Assembly: GCA_036365455.1 (NCBI GenBank)
Contig: JAWQUS010000026.1
Location: 14,712,001-14,776,000, forward strand
Source of the DNA: Macrosoma leucophasiata
Lineage: Eukaryota > Arthropoda > Insecta > Lepidoptera > Hedylidae
Length of the DNA: 64,000 nucleotides
Direction: 5' to 3'
The translations under genes were made by a program, and so were the position numbers. How positions within the stretch are numbered: the first letter of the stretch is position 1; each line of letters opens with the position of its first letter. Under the pieces are notes generated by a model. That model ran no database searches. It had not been told where the DNA came from and saw only the letters and a list, made by a program, of their open reading frames with translations. Below are positions 1-9,523 of this stretch, one piece after another.

Positions 1-40
1 CCGAAAGTAACGAATAAGTAATTCTATAGAAGTGTAACTC

Positions 41-298
41 TCATCATCTCCACTGCTGAACGTAGGCCTCTCCCAGAGACTTCCACAATGACCTATTCTG
101 GGCGGTCTGCATCCAACGGCTCCCCGCAATCTTGATTAAGTCGTCGGTCCATCTCATGGGGGGTAATCCTGTACTGTGTCTTCATACACGTGGTTGCCAC
201 TCGAGGACCTTTCGTACCCATCGGTTATCAGTTCGTCGAGCGATGTGATCCCCCCATTGCCACTTCAACGTACTAATACTCCGGGCTATGTCGGTTAC
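41..298 (-). mobile_element. RTE LINE, 3'-end fragment
   Basis: The reverse complement encodes the last part of an RTE reverse-transcriptase ORF (KWQW..HIARRTDNRW, then RWTDDLI) and runs into the 3' end CAGCAGTGG followed by GATGATGAG. It matches the C-terminus of the full copy ending at 14463. The frame is broken, so this is a 5'-truncated dead copy. Confidence 0.85.
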
Positions 299-316
299 AA
301 CAAAAACAACTTTTGA

Positions 317-391
317 CTGGTGGTAGAGCTCCAGTGACGGAGCTCGCGGGCGTAGGCACAACCGCATTACCTAATATACTTGCCTCTAAAT
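317..391 (+). repeat. SINE-A, 5' portion only
   Basis: This is the first 75 bases of the SINE-A family (CTGGTGGTAGAGCTCC to CTAAATG). It stops where repeat B begins. Keeping the 5' end and losing the 3' end is the reverse of normal SINE truncation, so a later deletion or recombination is likely. Confidence 0.8.
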
Positions 392-655
392 GATATAGGT
401 TTATAACAGTGCCCGTGTTTAGGGAAATAGAATAACAGTGCGAAAACACGTCCTTTCAGGATGCCTCCAAAACTTCATTGTAAACGTTTTGGAAGCCATC
501 GCTTTACTCGAATGACTGACTGTAACTCATTTGACTGACATAATAAACAGTTCACTAACTGATTAATACTAACTTTTACGGTGCTTAAATACGAAATAAT
601 CGAAATATCGTGTTTCTTGACTCTGGTAATATGCGTAACTGCGACGCCATAACAA
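391..655 (+). repeat. Repeat B, copy 1
   Basis: Related to 29160-29415 and 60385-60640. It contains GAAATAGAATAACAGTGCG, then CCTCCAAAACTTCATTGTAAA, a GACTGACTGA-rich stretch and ACGAAATAT. No coding frame is conserved between copies. Its class is unknown to me. Confidence 0.7.
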
Positions 656-793
656 CTAAAAAAAAACCTTAGCTGATATATCCCCGTTGTATTATGTTGT
701 TTTCTCGAATCTCTACATTACCAATCCATCAGAGAATTACCTTAAAGTTTTTAAAAAGACGATTTCATTCAGACAAATTCCTTATCTTACAAG

Positions 794-1092
794 CATAGAG
801 CAACACGGGCCACCGGCCGCGGCGGACCGGAAGGGACTAGCCATTGCGTTTATCGATGCAAAATAGTCTGATATTTTTTGCGGGGGGTAATGCGTGTGAC
901 ACACACGCACACTACAAAAATCGTCTATTACTACGAAACTCACACCTTGACTGTAACAAAATACATAAACAATTTCACGCACACATTTAAACATCCAGGC
1001 GACAGGCATAGGCCTCCTTGGGCTTGTACTTTGACAGAGGGGAATGCCTGCATATGACTCCGGTCCGTCGCACCTCGGCCGGTGGTTCTATG
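794..1092. mobile_element. MITE-1 (hAT-like), copy 1
   Basis: A non-coding element with terminal inverted repeats CATAGAGCAACAC and GGTGGTTCTATG. It is flanked by a perfect 9-bp direct repeat TCTTACAAG (785-793 and 1093-1101). The other two copies, 27002-27294 and 53985-54261, have 8-bp duplications. TIR length, 8-9 bp duplications and T/A at the second and seventh positions fit hAT-driven MITEs. Confidence 0.85.
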
Positions 1093-1101
1093 TCTTACAA
1101 G

Positions 1102-1286
1102 ACAATGGGTGTATGATTTTATGACCCATTTGATGGGAAGACGTAAACGAAGTTTATGGTGATGGATGGATAAGGGATTACAGAGGCAGCTATAGGAAGA
1201 TAAAAACATCAATAGAGAGAGACAAGTTACTACGTTTGAGGTTACAGATGTATAATATATGTCAGGCATTTTGTGACCAATTTGGG
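1102..1286. other. Unassigned spacer
   Basis: No conserved frame, tail or terminal repeat is visible. A purine-rich stretch (GATGGATGGATAAGGG, AGAGAGAGACAAG) may be decayed repeat. Confidence 0.4.
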
Positions 1287-1345
1287 GATCGTAATGTAGG
1301 TAAGTATCTTTACGCCAGGTCCCTAACGGGGTAGGCGACGGGAGA
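1287..1345 (-). mobile_element. LINE2, 3'-tail stub
   Basis: GTATCTTTACGCCAGGTCCC followed by TAACGGGGTAGG is the reverse complement of the LINE2 3' end seen intact at 11231-11290. Only the last ~55 bases remain. Confidence 0.7.
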
Positions 1346-1728
1346 GTGTAATGAATGTAAAAGCGCCTAGCCGCGCGGCTATTTGTTCTCGCGGCTAACC
1401 GCTAGTGCGTTAGTGCGCTTACAGACGTATTGACTCCTCGTTCACTGCGTACATGACAGTAAAGGACTAGTCATGAAGGCACAGACACTTGATGATAAGA
1501 ACTAAGATTAAATAAAACACGAAGGTACCTTGGAGTGTTACATTACTTAAAGAAATAAACGCAAAATTGCTATATAAATTACCAAAAAGATTCAGTAATT
1601 CACACGCAGCTCTCTTCTGCTTTGTTTGTTGTGTTGTTTGCCCTGCTTTGATCTTACGATACGAGGACGACACGATTTGTTTGATTAGTTTGGTGTAAGA
1701 CGTTCTAACAGGAATTATAACTTGACGA

Positions 1729-1858
1729 GCCAGTTGGTCCAGCGGTGTGTGACGACCGTTTTAATCGAGGCTCACGGCTTCGACTCCCGTACTGGAAAAC
1801 GTACAGATATTTACTTCGGGTCTAGGTGTTTGTGTACAACGGCGCCCTCGATACATAT
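1729..1858 (+). repeat. SINE-B, tRNA-derived, 5' portion
   Basis: The tRNA-like head has an A-box-like TTGGTCCAGCGG and a weak B box (GGCTTCGACTCCC), followed by the family body TTCGGGTCTAGGTGTTTGTG and ACAACGGCGCCC. Its tail may be the stretch 2126-2153 plus 2353-2370, separated by MITE insertion and other sequence. Confidence 0.7.
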
Positions 1859-2153
1859 CTATCATAACTAGCAATGTTTAATGTAATAAATCTATCATAA
1901 CCAGAAAGTTGTAGGGTCACCTCGGCTTTCACCGAAATGACAACAACTCTGCACGACTTCAACAAATAGGACTGTATATTTTTTGTTCTGCAATAGTTCC
2001 TTATTTTAACTATTCTAAACTATCACTACACTTGTACTATCTAAGCTACTTCAACCAGCGTTTCTGGCCGACTACACTATAACTTCTCCTTGGCAGTACC
2101 TACCTATACGGGCTGGAAACGCTTTCTTGGTTCATAACCAGCGAGGGCCGTTA

Positions 2154-2349
2154 GGGTTCTACCTCACCGGGATGCCGTGGCGACGTCGCCGGCTACGTAT
2201 CCAAGCAGCTAGTATGGAAATACGTGATACCCAACTCACCTGGCCACCTTGTGGCGACGTCTTCACACCATACTAACTGCTTGCGACTTCGCCGGCTACG
2301 TATCCACGTAAGCGGCGAAGTCGCTATGGTATCCCGGTGAGGAAGAGCC
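2154..2349. mobile_element. PIF/Harbinger-like MITE
   Basis: A 196-bp non-coding element whose ends are inverted repeats of about 30 bp (GGGTTCTACCTCACCGGGAT against the complement of ATCCCGGTGAGGAAGAGCC). TTA is duplicated at 2151-2153 and 2350-2352, as expected of the PIF/Harbinger group (TWA targets). The interior repeats GTCGCCGGCTACGTATCCA. Closing the gap restores a SINE-B tail (GTGTAAGCGTATTTT), which supports the boundaries. Confidence 0.75.
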
Positions 2350-2397
2350 TTAGTGTAAGCGTATTTTAATATTTTAACTCTTTCTCTCTCTCTCTAA

Positions 2398-2870
2398 CTC
2401 GACGACGTTCAGCCTACCCATCAAGCCGGTTTCTGTAAAGACTTTGCCATAATAAATCACATATATACGCTGCGGCAGGTTAAACGGGAGACTGAAGAGT
2501 ATAAAAGACCCCTTTGTCTAACGTGCGTGGACTATGCTAAAGCCTTTGATTTCGGTCGAGATTTGGGTTACTACAGTCCTACTACTCCAGAGTATTACTC
2601 CAGAGGTGCCAAATTTTTTACCTATGTATGTGGTTCTGAGGAGCTTGTACGAAAACTCCGCGATGTTAATTCGCCTTCAGGATCGGAACTCGAAACCTGT
2701 ACAACTATAGTGAGATGTAAGACAGAGAAATTTCATATCTCGGAAACTGATTATCATTGCGTTGGAAGACGTCTTGAAGCTTATGAACTGGAACGGACTC
2801 GGTATCAAAATTAACACCGAGTATATTTCCCACCTCCGATTTGCGGATGATATGAAGACTTGGTACAATG
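2398..2870 (+). mobile_element. RTE LINE, degenerate RT fragment
   Basis: Parallels 13263-13720 of the full RTE copy: GCCGGTTTCTG, CATATATACGCTGCGGCAGG, a degraded copy of the DYEKAFD motif (GACTATGCTAAAGCCTTTGA) and the catalytic-box region TTTGCGGATGATAT. Frameshifts and small indels break the frame. Confidence 0.85.
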
Positions 2871-2879
2871 GTCGATGGC

Positions 2880-4138
2880 TTCAATAGAGCATTGTACATT
2901 ATCTGCATATCCGAATAAATATTTTTCTACAGAATCTAGAGAAGTTAGAAAATCATGCAACTACATATTCCCTTCCTTATTCGATAACCTCAAAAGCCTA
3001 ATTTACTTAAAATTAAAGCAATTTTAACACTTAAATATAAAAGAACAAGGACTACAATCGTGAGATATAAACAAAGGTAATCTTGGAGCGGCTATTCATC
3101 ACAATTAGCGGCACCGAGACGTTTGCAGGCGAGAAAAAAACACAACACCGAGGACGCTTCGTTACACCGCGGTAATGGCCTTTCTACACTCTAATATTTA
3201 CTGCCTTCAATGAATATTGCTTTATTGAATACTACCAACCTGAATTTTACCTTTTTCTTCCGAGTGTTGTACTATGGTAAGCACAGTCTTGGCCGGACTG
3301 TCATGGTCGAAGTTGGAATGGGACGGTTAATTTAAACCAATTTTTCGGTATTATCAAAAATAGGCTAAGATTCTTTTTTTTAGTCTTATTAAGTGATGAT
3401 TTCCTTAATAGTGTAAATAGACTGAAAAAGATCTTAGAATCTACGCTAGAGATAATAATAATATTAAAAAACTTGTATTAAGCATTTTTTTGGCGTCTGG
3501 ACGTGACTGTAACGCCGTCCGCTAGCGCAAGAATTATCTTCTGTAAAAGAGAAGTAAACATTTTAAAAGTGATTAAATGCGAAGTTATAAGTTGCAGTAT
3601 GTAGTTGCTGGTTTTTAAATCCCACTCCCACACTCTTTTGTCGTTTACAAAGTGATAGACATCTTTAGCCATTCTGTAACTTCAACATGTTTCTGGTCAA
3701 TGTTTCTGAATATCTAAATACGTCCATCTTCGTCTCTGCTATGAACCTATATAATACTCAGATGACGTGGCGTGCAAAACGCTCCGCTCACCGACTCCGC
3801 TCCGCCCGCCGCGCCACTCGTCGCTAAGACCAAAGTCGTGAACAGGCCGTATAGGTTCTTTCTCGCTATTTTCTCTCTCCTGCAAATATCTCGGTAACAC
3901 TTAATTGTAATGAATAGCTCTAAGATTGATTACCTTTATACATACAACATGAAGTAGTGCTACATATCTTTAAGTTACTTTATTTATTTACGCTTGTTTT
4001 TTATGCAATTTGTGTGAAGTGATTTCCACTTAGGAATATCCCTAAACTCGGCGCTATATGTATACGGAATCTTACCTAATTTAAACAAAGTACTGTGAGC
4101 AATTGAATTAAGTGATATAAATCACTGAATATTCACAG
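2880..4138. other. AT-rich spacer, no gene seen
   Basis: No coding frame, terminal repeats or known tail could be supported. 3770-3825 is locally GC-rich (CGCTCCGCTCACCGACTCCG) but has no recognisable feature. Confidence 0.5.
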
Positions 4139-4443
4139 AAAATCACTATAAATTACATGGTATAAAGTACTGTAAAGAATCGAACTAGGTTTAGCAGCAC
4201 TTCATTCGACGGTGACGACCACAATTCAAAGTAACTGATCCCCTCTTACCATTGACAAGCCCATTTACACCCTCAAATACTCGACTTCAAAAACATTCGA
4301 GTCGTTATCTTTACAATAGCCAACAGGTAGGTATGCTTCAAAATGTTGAACCTTATTCCAGTAATAGATAACTATTTTAGGCACTAACAGTGCTATAAAG
4401 TATGTAAAGTAGTACTATAAAGTATAAAATTTATAGTGATTTT
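4139..4443. repeat. Possible MITE with 16-bp inverted ends
   Basis: AAAATCACTATAAATT (4139-4154) is perfectly inverted at 4428-4443. Both sides also carry related internal TATAAAGTA and AAAGTACT words. No second copy or clear target duplication is visible, so the class is open. Confidence 0.5.
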
Positions 4444-4446
4444 GTA

Positions 4447-4695
4447 ATGGTGGTTGAGGGCGTAGGCATCATCGCATTACCTTATCTATCTGCCGCCAAA
4501 TGGTAGTGTTAAGCATTATCGTGTCCCGGTAAGACGGTAATGTATGGCCCGTATCAACTATCACAGAAATATAACAACTAAGGTCTCAGGGATGGTAACG
4601 CATCTGCATTTTGACATTTGGTTTTTGTGTAGATGTTTATAGCCTGCAGTCAGCACTTAGCATCCGTGTGAGCCTGCATGCTTGTTTGCCATCTT
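4447..4695 (+). repeat. SINE-A, divergent copy
   Basis: Ordered SINE-A blocks remain: GGGCGTAGGCATCATCGCATT, CAAATGGTAGTGTTAAGCA, GGTAACGCATCTGCATTTTG, CCTGCAGTCAGCACTTA, GCATGCTTGTTTGCCA. It differs at many sites and lacks the A-tail, so it is an old copy. Confidence 0.75.
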
Positions 4696-5874
4696 GGATA
4701 CTAGTTTAAACGCAAAATAATATTTAGAGCAATAAATGTCCAGACAATGTCTTTTTTGCAGATAATCGGTTGGCTAATTTATCGCTCAGTGTCCGGCGCT
4801 ACCGTGTTTCGATAAATAAATATGGGGCTTATCATTTTTGGTGAGTCCAATAATAGACCTCAGGCTAAAGTTCATCCAATTTTATGCTGTGGTTTAGACA
4901 GTGCCCGATAAAGCCGGTGCGGGGCCCGTAGCAAATGTGACCATGGGGCCGTACAGTTACATTTCCTACTGAAATTTAGGATGTAATTAATATAAGAACA
5001 TTTACGAAAAGGAATCGAAAACAATATTAGGGGATTCCCCTTGTAAGTATTGTGGTATTGCCAATTTGCAACATAATAATATACCTATATAATGACAGTG
5101 TGGCCAACGCACACTTTGAGAATAGCTAACATATGCATTACATATTTGTGGTTTTTTTAAGCGCAGGCGCGGGGCCCCATTGCGCGAGTCCCTTAACATT
5201 TGCTGCCTCCTGCTATATGGCAAATCCAGCTCTGGGTTTAGATATGAAAGCGGACAGAGAGACAGACAGACTTTCATTCAAACTACTTATAATAATGTTC
5301 ATCTTAAAAACTAAATCATGTTTATACCATTTCAACGAGGAAATTGAAATCTTGTTATGTACATAGTCGGGTACTTAGTCTGAACGCACCATAAAAAAAT
5401 GGACCGGGGTCCATTCGAACGTAATCAAAAAACGTCTACGTCCCAAAAGACCGGTCATAAAATAATATTTTTTTATTTTAAAGTTCCTTCTTTTGTTTCT
5501 TTAAAACAAGTCTGATTTTTACTAAATGTTATTGTTCTTTTTTTATATATTGGTGAAGGGAAACAAATTAAGATTTATAAGAATTCTCAAATAAGAATTA
5601 TTGTTTACAATCAATACCACCTCCGTTTGATGAACCCATATAGCTATGTTGATGCAAACCCGTTCAGCGGTGTACGAAGCTATGAACATACCTCGCGCTC
5701 ACTGCTGTGAGCATTTAACCTTGCTTGACTATTTGGATACACAGAACGCATTCTAGTTGGGTTTTGATTGGTAACATTTCATGATTATTGATATAAAACT
5801 TCTTGCGTTCAGGATTAACAACGATACGCAAGACGTTTGCGAAATAGATGGAGGTAGCTGCACATAATAATTTT
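4696..5874. other. Spacer, no gene seen
   Basis: No frame with recognisable protein content. A small hairpin AATGGACCGGGGTCCATT lies near 5398-5415. The rest is AT-rich with short homopolymers. Confidence 0.45.
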
Positions 5875-5879
5875 TCAAA

Positions 5880-6010
5880 CTGCTGTCAGACAATTAACTC
5901 CTCAGTCTGCCCGAGACCATGGAAGCTGAAAAGCGACCGAAACGTCGGGTTCGATTTTAAATAATCATTGTAGTTTAATATACGCGAGATAAATCCGAAA
6001 ACTAGTTTTA
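5880..6010 (+). repeat. Repeat J, copy 1
   Basis: CATGGAAGCTGAAAAGCGAC, CGAAACGTCGGG and TATACGCGAGATAAATCCG in order. A related order (CGGCCGAAATGTCG, TAGTACGCGATTAAGTTCCG) occurs at 54590-54700. Probably the terminal region of an unidentified transposon. Confidence 0.5.
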
Positions 6011-6078
6011 TTTCAATGAGTGCATCTCGCGATAACCCAAGAACATACTATTTCATAATTAAAAAAAAAAACGTTAAC

Positions 6079-6364
6079 TTAACTTCACGCCTTTAATCCT
6101 CGAATCCCATTCAAGCATACATGCATACACCCACGATTCGCCGGTTACGTTTTGGCCCATGTAACAGGTGGCGAGCCTATTGACATCTCCGTGCACATTA
6201 CCAAACTTCAAGGTACCGGGAAATTTCCAGAAAATGGAAAAATCCCAATAGAACCAGAGATAAAGGGCTTTACACCATTATCTCTGATAACCCTCTACCC
6301 GGGAATCAAACTCAGGACCTCAGCGTAGTAGTAGTGGCCTGCTACCACTAGGCTATCGAGGCAG
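6079..6364 (-). repeat. SINE-C, near full-length
   Basis: Read on the minus strand it begins with a tRNA-like head (CTGCCTCGATAGCCTAGTGG, with A box) and a slightly mutated B box, and ends in a LINE2-like tail. The orientation and content match the best copy at 46739-47037. Confidence 0.85.
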
Positions 6365-6429
6365 TTTTCATAATTTAGTCACAAAAAATGTCAAGCCACA
6401 AACAGTAGATGGGTTTCGTTTTTCATAAC

Positions 6430-6545
6430 GTTTAATAAGTTCATAAACGTAACCGGCGAGTCGTGGGTGTTTGCGTGTTTGCTTGAATGCATGCATTTAC
6501 CTCTGCCTACCCCTTCGGGGATTACAGCCGTGAATTTACGTAATA
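6430..6545 (+). repeat. SINE-C, 3' fragment
   Basis: Starts at AACGTAACCGGCGAGTCGTG and ends in CTCTGCCTACCCC, TTCGGGGATTACAG, CGTGAATTTACGTAA. This is the 3' third of SINE-C, 5'-truncated as expected from target-primed reverse transcription. Confidence 0.85.
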
Positions 6546-6699
6546 AGTTCATCAACTATTACTTGTAAACTTGTAAAGCCTACTAAGCTAGTTTTTCTTT
6601 TAACTTCGTTGTATATACGTGATTTTTTACATGGCAAAATAACACCATTTAGCTGGCAAAGGTATACAATAGTAGACATACATACTTGAGTCAAAATTG

Positions 6700-6912
6700 A
6701 AATTACTTAAATGTAGTATGTGCAAATTGTGGAACGATCTCCCTCCGAGGTGTTCCCCCGGCGCTACAATATGGGGTTCTTCAAAACTGGCGTCAAAAGA
6801 GTCCTTCAGGGCTGGCAGCGCGTCGGCAACTCGCCTGGTGTTGCAAATGTTCATAGGCGACGGTAACCACTTTCCACAAGCACACGGGCGTCTGCTGAAA
6901 TCAATCCTACAA
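6700..6912 (+). mobile_element. LINE4, ORF2 C-terminal fragment
   Basis: One frame reads LWNDLPPxVFPxxYNMGFFK, typical of the C-terminal end of Jockey/CR1/R1-type LINE ORF2 proteins. It matches the minus-strand copy at 55335-55935 over the same stretch. Small indels break it. Confidence 0.75.
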
Positions 6913-6918
6913 ACAATT

Positions 6919-7208
6919 TACTGGTGGTAGAGCTCCAGTGACGGAGCTCGCGGGCGTAGGCACCACCGCATTACTTAATATACTTGCCGCTAAATGGTAG
7001 TGTTCAACACTATCGTGTTCCGGTCAGGTGGTAATGTACGGCCCTGTAATTTCCAGCACAGAGGCATTACACCTTAGGCCTCAGGAGTGGCAAAGCATCT
7101 GCATTTTGACCTCTGGCCATTGTGTGGGTGTCTATAGGTTGCAGTCATCACTTAACATCAATGTGAACTGCGTGCTTGTTTGCCACTTTTATTACATAAA
7201 AAAAAACA
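6919..7208 (+). repeat. SINE-A, full-length
   Basis: A complete copy of the commonest repeat here, ~290 bp. It opens with CTGGTGGTAGAGCTCCAGTG, whose first 45 bases can fold (GGTGGT with ACCACC, GAGCTCC with GGAGCTC), and ends GCTTGTTTGCCACTTTTATT, ACATAAAAAAAAA. There is no clear pol III A/B box pair, so tRNA origin is not shown. The A-tail, 5' truncation of other copies and non-coding body support a SINE. Confidence 0.85.
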
Positions 7209-7334
7209 AAGATAATTTCTGAGCTTAGCTGCGCACAGACAGACGGATGGACAGATTCTAAAGGTGGTTTGTAGGCTAAGGAAACCTAAAAAGGATCATC
7301 ATCCAACAAGAATATAAATAGAACAATACACTAA

Positions 7335-7480
7335 CCCCCTTATTCATAAACGTATTTTAGCTAAAGTGTTGCTAATCTCTCCTTTGTCTTTTTCTATCTT
7401 GCACATTTGACAATGCAACTAACAAAGACAAAGCATTCTATAGCTAAAACGTATCTAATGTACGTTTATGAATTAGGAGG
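7335..7480. mobile_element. MITE-3, copy 1
   Basis: About 145 bp with inverted ends CCCCCTTATTCATAAACGTA and TACGTTTATGAATTAGGAGG. Other copies are at 17772-17911 and 44524-44669. Flanks here are TAA and TAC; the third copy has TTA on both sides, so a TWA-targeting (PIF/Harbinger) mover is the likeliest source. Confidence 0.8.
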
Positions 7481-7576
7481 TACACAGTTTTATTGAGGTC
7501 ACATGCAAAGGAAGTGTGGTCCTAAGGTGTTGCTTTGACGCGGTCCCTAATTAAATATACAGAAGGGATCAAAGTA

Positions 7577-7670
7577 ATCCCTCATTAGTGCCGACCTCAA
7601 TATTAACAAGTGATTGGATGCTCTATTGATGGATTAAGTAAGTACCAGCTGTAAAGATGTAATGAGGGAT
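7577..7670. mobile_element. MITE-4, copy 1
   Basis: A 94-bp unit with perfect ends ATCCCTCATT and AATGAGGGAT and no coding content. A second copy follows at 7966-8061. Confidence 0.6.
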
Positions 7671-7965
7671 CTATTTTAACATACTTATTTAGATCTACAT
7701 TTAACTAAGTGAGTAGAATCTAAAGGAATCAATTGTTTAAATTTATGGTGGGTCGAAAAGTTAATTTTCGTGTTTATTTTTATCAAGATTTAATTTTAGA
7801 ACTTTGTTGGAAATACTAAAATGTATATTAGCGCTCAATTACAGCTTTCATACACAAACCATCTCAGCTAAGCTGTGGACAGATGGAGAGACAGAAACTA
7901 TAAGGAGTAGGCGATGGAACCCTTAAGCAGGTCATTCTCCAACAAAAATAGTAATCCCTCAAGTA

Positions 7966-8061
7966 ATCCCTCATTAGTGTTGCGACGTCAATATTAACAA
8001 GTGATTGTATGCTCTATTGACGGATTAAGTAAGTACCAGCTGTAAGGATGTAATTAGGGAT
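7966..8061. mobile_element. MITE-4, copy 2
   Basis: Near-identical to 7577-7670, including ATATTAACAAGTGATTG and GGATTAAGTAAGTACCAGCT. One base of the right terminal repeat is changed (AATTAGGGAT). A partial repeat of the left end (AATCCCTCAAGT) precedes it. Confidence 0.6.
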
Positions 8062-8119
8062 CATTTTTTTACATAAATACATTATTATGCATAGCAGCAT
8101 ATTTAATATAATTCATGCG

Positions 8120-9225
8120 AAATTCGAACTGCACAGAATATAACCGCGCTTCAGAGCGCTTCGCACTAAAAAAATAACGGCCCATTTCAAAATTCACTTG
8201 CTTGCGAGCACGACCTTTCCCGTCAAATTCATTGAATGTACACAAGATACCTTTGCGGATTGTAAAATTGGTTGAATGAAAGAAATTTCAATGCATTTTT
8301 CATTGAAAAAATTATTATCAGGGGGGACCAGTTTGAAAATGTGTTTGATTAATGACAACAGGCTCGCTCTCCATTTGCGTGGAAATAAAAACCATTTTAA
8401 TTTTTGTAATTCAAAGACTTACAGTTAGTAAAGTTATTTATGACATTTACCATAACCATCATGCAGTAGGGCAGTACGGAAAAACCGACTTCCTTTGATG
8501 TCCATATTACCATACGCAACTTTGTAAAAGGCGAGTGAAACGAAATCGATGTATTCGAACTGCACAGAATATAACCGCGCTTCAGAGCGCTTTACACCAA
8601 AAAAATAACGGCCCATTTGAACATTCACTTGTTTGCGAGCGCGATCTTGCCCGTCAAATTCATTGAATGTACACAAGATAATAAAATTTGATTGTAAAAT
8701 TGGTTGAATGAAATACATTTCAGTGCATTATTTTACTGAGTAAATTATTAACAGTGGACTAGTTTGAAAATGTGTTTGATTAAGGACAACAGGCGCACTC
8801 TACATTTGCATGGAAATAAAAACCATTTTAATTTTTGTAATTCAAAGACTTTTTATATTTTTTTTTAAATAACCCAAAGACTTTATAAATAGAACGGAGT
8901 TTGTAAATACATTTAATAAATTCAACATAATATCAGGAGTTTCGGTCTTTTGGTGACTCCCAAGGATTTGTTTACAGACATGCATATTCACGCATGTGTA
9001 CGTGGAAGCTTTGAAAATTTATCAGTAATTGTGTACAAAAAAACTTACTTCCTTTGACATGACGGACATATTACCATACGTAACTTTGTAACCGGTGAGC
9101 GAAACAAAATCGATGTTTCCGAACTGTACGAGTACAACATAAAACTGCGTTTCCAACGACACCCGTAAAAAATAACCGTCCATTTTGTTTCTTCATTTGT
9201 TTGCGAGCGCAGCTTTGTTTGTTTA
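8120..9225 (-). repeat. Tandem repeat, three exon-like units
   Basis: Units at about 8120-8425, 8550-8855 and 9045-9225 share sequence in the same order. On the minus strand units 1 and 2 read as protein (NEFDGxxRARKQVN, MGRYFF, KRSEARLYSVQF). Units 2 and 3 share IDFVSL..YKV.YGNM just before an AAGGAAGTAAGT that resembles a splice donor. I do not recognise the protein. The reading frame is continuous only in part, and unit 3 needs a frameshift. It could be a duplicated exon of a dead gene or a decayed repeat. Confidence 0.45.
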
Positions 9226-9345
9226 GTTCAAATTCAAATCATTTATTTCAAATTGGTCTACAAGGACACTTTTGCATTGTCGGGTTATAAGCTACCTAGA
9301 GAGAATGACTTATAATAATAATCCCATAGGTATTAATAAATACCA
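9225..9345 (-). repeat. LINE 3'-end-like segment
   Basis: TTCAAATTCAAATCATTTAT followed by an AT-rich body resembles, in reverse, the LINE 3' ends at 36980-37265 and 48670-49007, which finish in TTTGAGTTTGAG repeats. No ORF remains. Confidence 0.4.
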
Positions 9346-9523
9346 ATAATAATATTTAACTGATACGTGAATTAGGGGTGTAAGGGGTCTCAACCAACAC
9401 CATCGAGACCCAAGCCAACCTCACCTGCACGTGGTGCACCCTGCTACACAACAAACGAGGCTCTGGCGACCTGCCAACACGCACTGGACCAGCGTGGCGG
9501 GTTATGGTCTAAACCCCCCCAAG

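Noticed and set aside
6919..7208. tRNA origin for SINE-A
   Set aside because: TGGTAGAGCTC near the start is only loosely A-box-like and no B box follows at the right distance; head origin left open.
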